Below, in pieces: positions 60,571 through 64,000 of a stretch of 64,000 nucleotides of DNA (within the stretch, counting starts at the first letter, position 1; each line of letters opens with the position of its first letter). The stretch spans positions 1 to 64,000 of the forward strand of contig CBDAMZ010000008.1 in the NCBI GenBank assembly GCA_965197375.1, written 5' to 3'. The notes under the pieces were generated by a model. That model was not told the DNA's origin, made no database searches, and worked only from the letters and a program-made list of their open reading frames with translations. A program made the translations under genes and the position numbers. Source of the stretch: CBDAMZ01 sp965197375 (GTDB taxonomy: Bacteria > Acidobacteriota > Vicinamibacteria > Vicinamibacterales > UBA8438).

Positions 60571-61460
60571 GTGGCGCCCAGTCGATCTCCACCCGTCGGG
60601 CGTATGGTGTGCAGCGCGTCTGCCGCGTGTGGGCACGGCCGCGGTCGAGTGTCTATGCGCGGCGGCAGGTACCGCGGGACTGCGCGCGCGGGCATCGCCG
60701 CGGGCCCGTCGGCGCGGCCCCGGACGATGTCCTGGTGGGCCACATCCGCCGGGTGCTCGAAGCGTCGCCGTTTCATGGTGAGGGCTACCGGAAAGTTTGG
60801 GCGAAGCTGCGGGTCGAGGGGATTCGGACCTCGCCGGAGCGGGTGCGCCGATTAATGCGTGCGCACGACCTCCAGGCCCCGCACCGCGTGGGCCAGGCGC
60901 ATGGCCCGACGGTGCACAACGGCACGATCACCACCGAGACGCCTGACGTGATGTGGGGCACCGACATGACGGCCACGGTGACCGTGGGCGAGGGGGCGGC
61001 CTGCGTGTTCGTGGCCGTCGATCACTGCACGACCGAGTGCATCGGTCTGCATGCGGCCAAGAGCGGCAACCGCTTCGAGGCCCTGGAGCCCATCCGCCAG
61101 GGTGTCCGCGAACGCTTCGGCGGGATCAGCGACGGCGCCGCCCGCGGGCTGCGGCTGCGTCACGACCACGGGTCGAACTACCTGGCCGCCGATTTCCAAC
61201 AGGAGATCGCGTTCTTCGGGATTGAGAGTTCCCCGAGCTTTGTGCGAGCGCCCGAAGGTAACGGCGTGGCGGAGCGCTTCATCCGCACGCTGAAGGAAAA
61301 TCTCTTGTGGGTGCGGAGCTTCGAGACCATCGAAGACCTCCGCCTGGCCTTGCTCGCGTTCAAGCGGACATACAACGAACAATGGATGCTTGAGAAATAC
61401 GCTTACCGAAGCCCCGCGCAGGTGCGACGCGACCTCGTCGGGCTGGACGCGGCCGCGTAG
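60567..61460 (+). CDS. IS3-family transposase OrfB (integrase core)
   Basis: A 297-residue DDE recombinase. The catalytic triad is visible: Asp in MWGTDMTATV, Asp in RHDHGSNYLAADF, and Glu in GNGVAERFIRTLKE, with 35 residues between the last two, the exact D35E spacing. It starts on ATGA with orfA, which allows translational coupling. The frame is intact, so the element may be active. Confidence 0.92.
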   Translation: MSGAQSISTRRAYGVQRVCRVWARPRSSVYARRQVPRDCARGHRRGPVGAAPDDVLVGHIRRVLEASPFHGEGYRKVWAKLRVEGIRTSPERVRRLMRAHDLQAPHRVGQAHGPTVHNGTITTETPDVMWGTDMTATVTVGEGAACVFVAVDHCTTECIGLHAAKSGNRFEALEPIRQGVRERFGGISDGAARGLRLRHDHGSNYLAADFQQEIAFFGIESSPSFVRAPEGNGVAERFIRTLKENLLWVRSFETIEDLRLALLAFKRTYNEQWMLEKYAYRSPAQVRRDLVGLDAAA

Positions 61461-61609
61461 ATGCGAATACCGTCAAACCACTGTCCAAGAACCCTGGGGC
61501 GGTACAGTTACGCGAAGCGTAAAACCACCAAGGCTATTATAGCGGTGGCACTGCCTACTGCTAGTGCGACGAACGTGAGGCCTGCTGTGGTAGCATCGGC
61601 ATTGGGGGC

Positions 61610-62641
61610 ATGCCATTCCGAGACGTCGTCGGTCACCGGCCGCTGCTGCGGGTTATTGCCCGCGCGGTTCGGGAAGGCTCGCTGCCACCCAGCACTATCT
61701 TTGCGGGGCCGGATGGTGTCGGCAAGCGACTTGTGGCGGGGTCGTTGGCCCAGGTTCTGAACTGCGAGGCAACGGTTCAGGCGTCGGCCGACACCGACGG
61801 GCTTGTGGTGGACGCTTGTGGCGCGTGCGCGGCATGCAGGCGGATCGAGCGCGGTCTATTTGCCGACGTGCTGGCTGTCAACCCAGGTGAGACCGGCTCA
61901 ATCACCATCGAGCCCGTGCGCGCGGCGATCGACCAGGCAGCCTACCGGCCATTCGAGGGCCGGTGGCGTGTGGTGATTATCGATGAGGCTGATCGTCTCG
62001 TGCCGCCGGCGCAGAACGCCCTGCTCAAAACGCTCGAAGAGCCCGCGACGCGGTCAGCGTTTGTACTGGTGAGCTCGCGTCCAGACGCGCTGTTGCCGAC
62101 GGTGCGCTCTCGGTGCCCGCAGCTCCATTTCGGCCGCCTTGTGGCGTCCGACGTCGTCGACGTGCTGGTGAACCGACATGGCTATGAACAACGGGCTGCC
62201 CAAGCGGCTGCGGCCGCCTCGGAAGGGAGCATCGGCCGGGCGTTAGAAGTGTCTTCCGGAGCGTTCACCGCTGCGCGCGATGCGGCCGCCAATCTGCTGC
62301 GCGTGGCGGCGAGCGCTCGCGACCCTCGTGGGCGTTTGGAAGGGGCGAAGGAGCTAGTGGCTTCGAAGGGTGTCGTGCGTCCGGCGCAGGTCCGCGACGA
62401 GCTCACGCTCCGGCTGCACACCCTGTCGTCGTTGCTCAGAGATCTGGAGCTGGTTGCAGTCCGCGCGGACGACCGATGGTTGGGGAACGCCGATCTGAAG
62501 CCTGGGTTGGTCGCTCTAGCTAAGGCGTACGACAGCGATCGGAGAGAACATGCTTTCGTCGCGGTCGGTCGGGCTCTCGGTGCGATCGAGCAGAACGCGA
62601 GTCCCAAGGTCGTTGCGGACTGGCTCGCGTGTCAGCTCTAG
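61610..62641 (+). CDS. holB: DNA polymerase III clamp loader subunit delta prime
   Basis: HolB belongs to the clamp loader that puts the sliding clamp on DNA. The 343-residue AAA+ protein has the VVGHRPLLRVIARAV start, P-loop AGPDGVGKRLVA, zinc cysteines CGACAACRRIERG, the Walker-B-like VVIIDEADRLVPPAQNALLKTLEEP, and the VRSRCPQ arginine-finger motif. The insertion sequence ends about 100 bp upstream. ricT follows after 57 bp. Confidence 0.93.
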   Translation: MPFRDVVGHRPLLRVIARAVREGSLPPSTIFAGPDGVGKRLVAGSLAQVLNCEATVQASADTDGLVVDACGACAACRRIERGLFADVLAVNPGETGSITIEPVRAAIDQAAYRPFEGRWRVVIIDEADRLVPPAQNALLKTLEEPATRSAFVLVSSRPDALLPTVRSRCPQLHFGRLVASDVVDVLVNRHGYEQRAAQAAAAASEGSIGRALEVSSGAFTAARDAAANLLRVAASARDPRGRLEGAKELVASKGVVRPAQVRDELTLRLHTLSSLLRDLELVAVRADDRWLGNADLKPGLVALAKAYDSDRREHAFVAVGRALGAIEQNASPKVVADWLACQL

Positions 62642-62698
62642 TGGTTCCGGAGAGGTTGCCCAGTCGCGACTGTCAGGCGGCTCGGTCGCCGTGTAGAG

Positions 62699-63499
62699 AT
62701 GAGTGAGATGCACACTGAAACACGGGCGCCGTTCGTCAGTGTGAAGTTCGACCCGGTCGGGCGTGTTCACACCTTTCTCCTTCCCGAGGTCGGCTTTGAT
62801 CCCTCGCTCCAGCCTGGAGATGCGCTCGTCGTCGCGCACGGCGAGCGACGGGACATGGGCACGGTGACCCGGACTGTGCCGCAGACCGCGGCGCGACGCT
62901 CCCAGCCGGCGGGTGTTGGAGGCAAGCTATTGAGGCGTGCGACCACGCAAGATGTGGCGACACGGCTCAAGCAGCAGCATCGCGAGCGTGAGGCGCGCCG
63001 CGTCTGCCTGATGAAGATCAAGGAGCGCGGACTGCCGATGAAGCTCACGCGCGTCGAACAACGGCTCGATAATTCCAAGCTGATTTTCTACTTCACTGCT
63101 GACGGGCACGTCGATTTTCGCGAGCTCGTGCGTGAGTTGGCAACCGAGTTCCGCTGTCGGATCAAGATGCTGCAGGTCGGGGCACGAGATGAAGCGAAAA
63201 TGCTCGGCGGCTATGGCACGTGCGGACGTCCGCTCTGCTGCACCACGTGGCTCCAGACGTTCGAGCCAATCTCGATCAAGATGGCGAAACAGCAGAACCT
63301 GAACTTAAACCCCTCGCGGTTGTCGGGTCTGTGCGGTCGCCTGAAATGCTGCCTGCGCTACGAGCTACCCAACGCCAAGGGTGAGCAGTTCGCGGGCTGC
63401 GCGCACGAAAGTAGCTGTAGCAGCAAGAGCGGAACTGGTGGCTGCGGCGGGAACTGCAGTGGTAATTGTGGCGCTGGCGGCTGCGGCACCTGCGGCTAG
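62699..63499 (+). CDS. ricT: PSP1-domain protein RicT (YaaT) with a Cys/Gly-rich tail
   Basis: A 266-residue PSP1-domain protein. Conserved cysteines appear in GYGTCGRPLCCTTWL and LSGLCGRLKCCLRYE, used with RicA/RicF to hold Fe-S clusters in other bacteria. The core ends near residue 232. The last 34 residues form an unusual tail made mostly of Gly, Ser and Cys (CSSKSGTGGCGGNCSGNC and on), which could bind metal. RicT promotes RNA processing or Y-complex function in Bacillus. It starts 57 bp after holB. Confidence 0.85.
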   Translation: MSEMHTETRAPFVSVKFDPVGRVHTFLLPEVGFDPSLQPGDALVVAHGERRDMGTVTRTVPQTAARRSQPAGVGGKLLRRATTQDVATRLKQQHREREARRVCLMKIKERGLPMKLTRVEQRLDNSKLIFYFTADGHVDFRELVRELATEFRCRIKMLQVGARDEAKMLGGYGTCGRPLCCTTWLQTFEPISIKMAKQQNLNLNPSRLSGLCGRLKCCLRYELPNAKGEQFAGCAHESSCSSKSGTGGCGGNCSGNCGAGGCGTCG

Positions 63500-63558
63500 G
63501 TTGACCGCGCCTGCTCCATCGCCTGAGAGCCACGCGGGGCGTCCCGCTTCGACACTTG

Positions 63559-64000
63559 ATGCCCTTACCCCGCATTGGTCTCACTGTCGGCGACCCGGCC
63601 GGCATCGGACCTGAAGTCGCTATTGCGGCCGCCCGTGACTCGCGGGTCCTCGAGGTCTGCGAGCCAGTGCTGTACGGTCCGCACACCGAGTCGGAGTGCG
63701 CCACGTTTTCGCACGGCATGCCGTCGGCCGAGGCGGGGCGCGCCGCGTACGAAGCCGTCCGGGCGGCCACGACCGACGCGGTCGGCGGCCGCCTCGATGC
63801 CATTACCACCGCGCCTATCAGCAAGAAAGCCTGGGGTTTGGCCAGCCTCCCCTGGCGCGGGCACACCGATCTACTCGCGCATCTCACCGGGGTGGCCGAC
63901 GTGGCGATGTTGTTCCACGCTGAACGCCTCCGCGTGGTGCTTGCAACTGTTCACGTCCCCCTCCGTGACGTTCCCCGACTCCTGACTCGCGAGCGAATCG
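63559..64000 (+). CDS. pdxA: 4-hydroxythreonine-4-phosphate dehydrogenase, N-terminal part
   Basis: The gene runs off the right edge; about 147 residues are visible. It has the start IGLTVGDPAGIGPEVAIAA, the substrate loop TTAPISKKAW and LPWRGHTDLLAHLTG with the metal-binding histidine, then ATVHVPLRDVPRLLT. PdxA makes the vitamin B6 precursor. The stretch between the first and second motif is much shorter than in E. coli PdxA; compact versions of this kind seem to exist, so I do not call it a deletion. Confidence 0.9.
   Translation, partial: MPLPRIGLTVGDPAGIGPEVAIAAARDSRVLEVCEPVLYGPHTESECATFSHGMPSAEAGRAAYEAVRAATTDAVGGRLDAITTAPISKKAWGLASLPWRGHTDLLAHLTGVADVAMLFHAERLRVVLATVHVPLRDVPRLLTRERI

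Larger units (their letters stand above)
60125..61506 (+). mobile_element. IS3-family insertion sequence with 4-bp target duplications
   Basis: A 1382-bp element with imperfect terminal inverted repeats: left CGCCCTAGGGTTTTCTTGG and right (reverse complement) CGCCCCAGGGTTCTTGGACA, differing by small indels. It is flanked by GTTA on both sides (60121-60124 and 61507-61510), a 4-bp target duplication as made by the IS407-like group. It encodes orfA and orfB in plus orientation. Intact duplications and genes suggest a recent insertion. It lies in the upstream region of the HTTM gene and about 100 bp before holB. Confidence 0.88.

Noticed and set aside
63559..64000. Internal deletion in pdxA
   Set aside because: The shortened region between motifs is in frame and smooth, and I recall compact PdxA versions; no evidence of a lesion.
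1..64000. CRISPR array, rRNA operon, prophage or integrative element
   Set aside because: No regular spaced repeats, rRNA sequence, integrase or phage structural genes were seen; the tRNA genes show no flanking attachment repeats.

Overview
The window reads as chromosomal DNA of a moderately GC-rich Gram-negative bacterium that I place, from gene content only, in or near Acidobacteriota class Vicinamibacteria. It has a full lipid A/Kdo/heptose gene set, a PQQ dehydrogenase next to a dihaem cytochrome c, paired M16 peptidases, M1 peptidases, DUF1343, CehA-type PHP and HTTM proteins. No rRNA, prophage, CRISPR array or replication origin was seen. Layout: 0-9.3 kb has an M1 peptidase start, a cupin, a frameshifted PQQ dehydrogenase with its intact cytochrome c, YggT, an MBL hydrolase, proC, a CPA1 antiporter, a PAP2 phosphatase and a frameshifted MATE-like transporter. 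9.4-13.3 kb is a tightly coupled operon (porin, FMN-binding protein, four-helix histidine-rich membrane protein, ApbE) behind a clear promoter flanked by inverted repeats; I read it as a flavinylated trans-envelope electron-transfer system, perhaps metal regulated. 13.4-16.7 kb has an M48 protease, NhaC and MsrB. 16.7-21.6 kb is a gene graveyard: a cyclase with its middle deleted, a two-domain VOC protein with one internal TAG, a DUF3471-like tail and a VOC tail, mixed with intact genes. 21.6-36.6 kb is mostly intact metabolism (FMN reductase, HupE, GNAT, YjbQ, M16 pair, MDR dehydrogenase, rhodanese, hydrolase, pyruvate kinase, FAD oxidoreductase, SRPBCC, NamZ-like, Dam-like methylase). 36.6-42 kb is an acyl-CoA block (acyl-CoA dehydrogenase, CoA-transferase, MaoC hydratase, amidohydrolase, CoA-ester lyase) that could serve a C5-dicarboxylate route such as mesaconate or methylsuccinate. 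42.3-48.7 kb on the minus strand has an M1 peptidase, tRNA-Leu, secG, tpiA, pgk and gap. 48.8-55.4 kb on the plus strand is the waaA-lpxK-lpxL-hldE1-hldE2-waaC-ICMT operon for the LPS inner core; its promoter overlaps the divergent gap promoter. 55.6-64 kb has tRNA-Val, tRNA-Asp, a PHP protein, an HTTM membrane protein whose 5' end holds a TAG, a complete IS3-type element with 4-bp target duplications, holB, ricT and the start of pdxA. Damage pattern: broken genes cluster in accessory functions in the first 22 kb while housekeeping genes are intact, and four reading frames carry a TAG where glutamine would fit. This argues for gene decay by CAG-to-TAG change and small indels, although assembly error or amber readthrough cannot be excluded from sequence alone.
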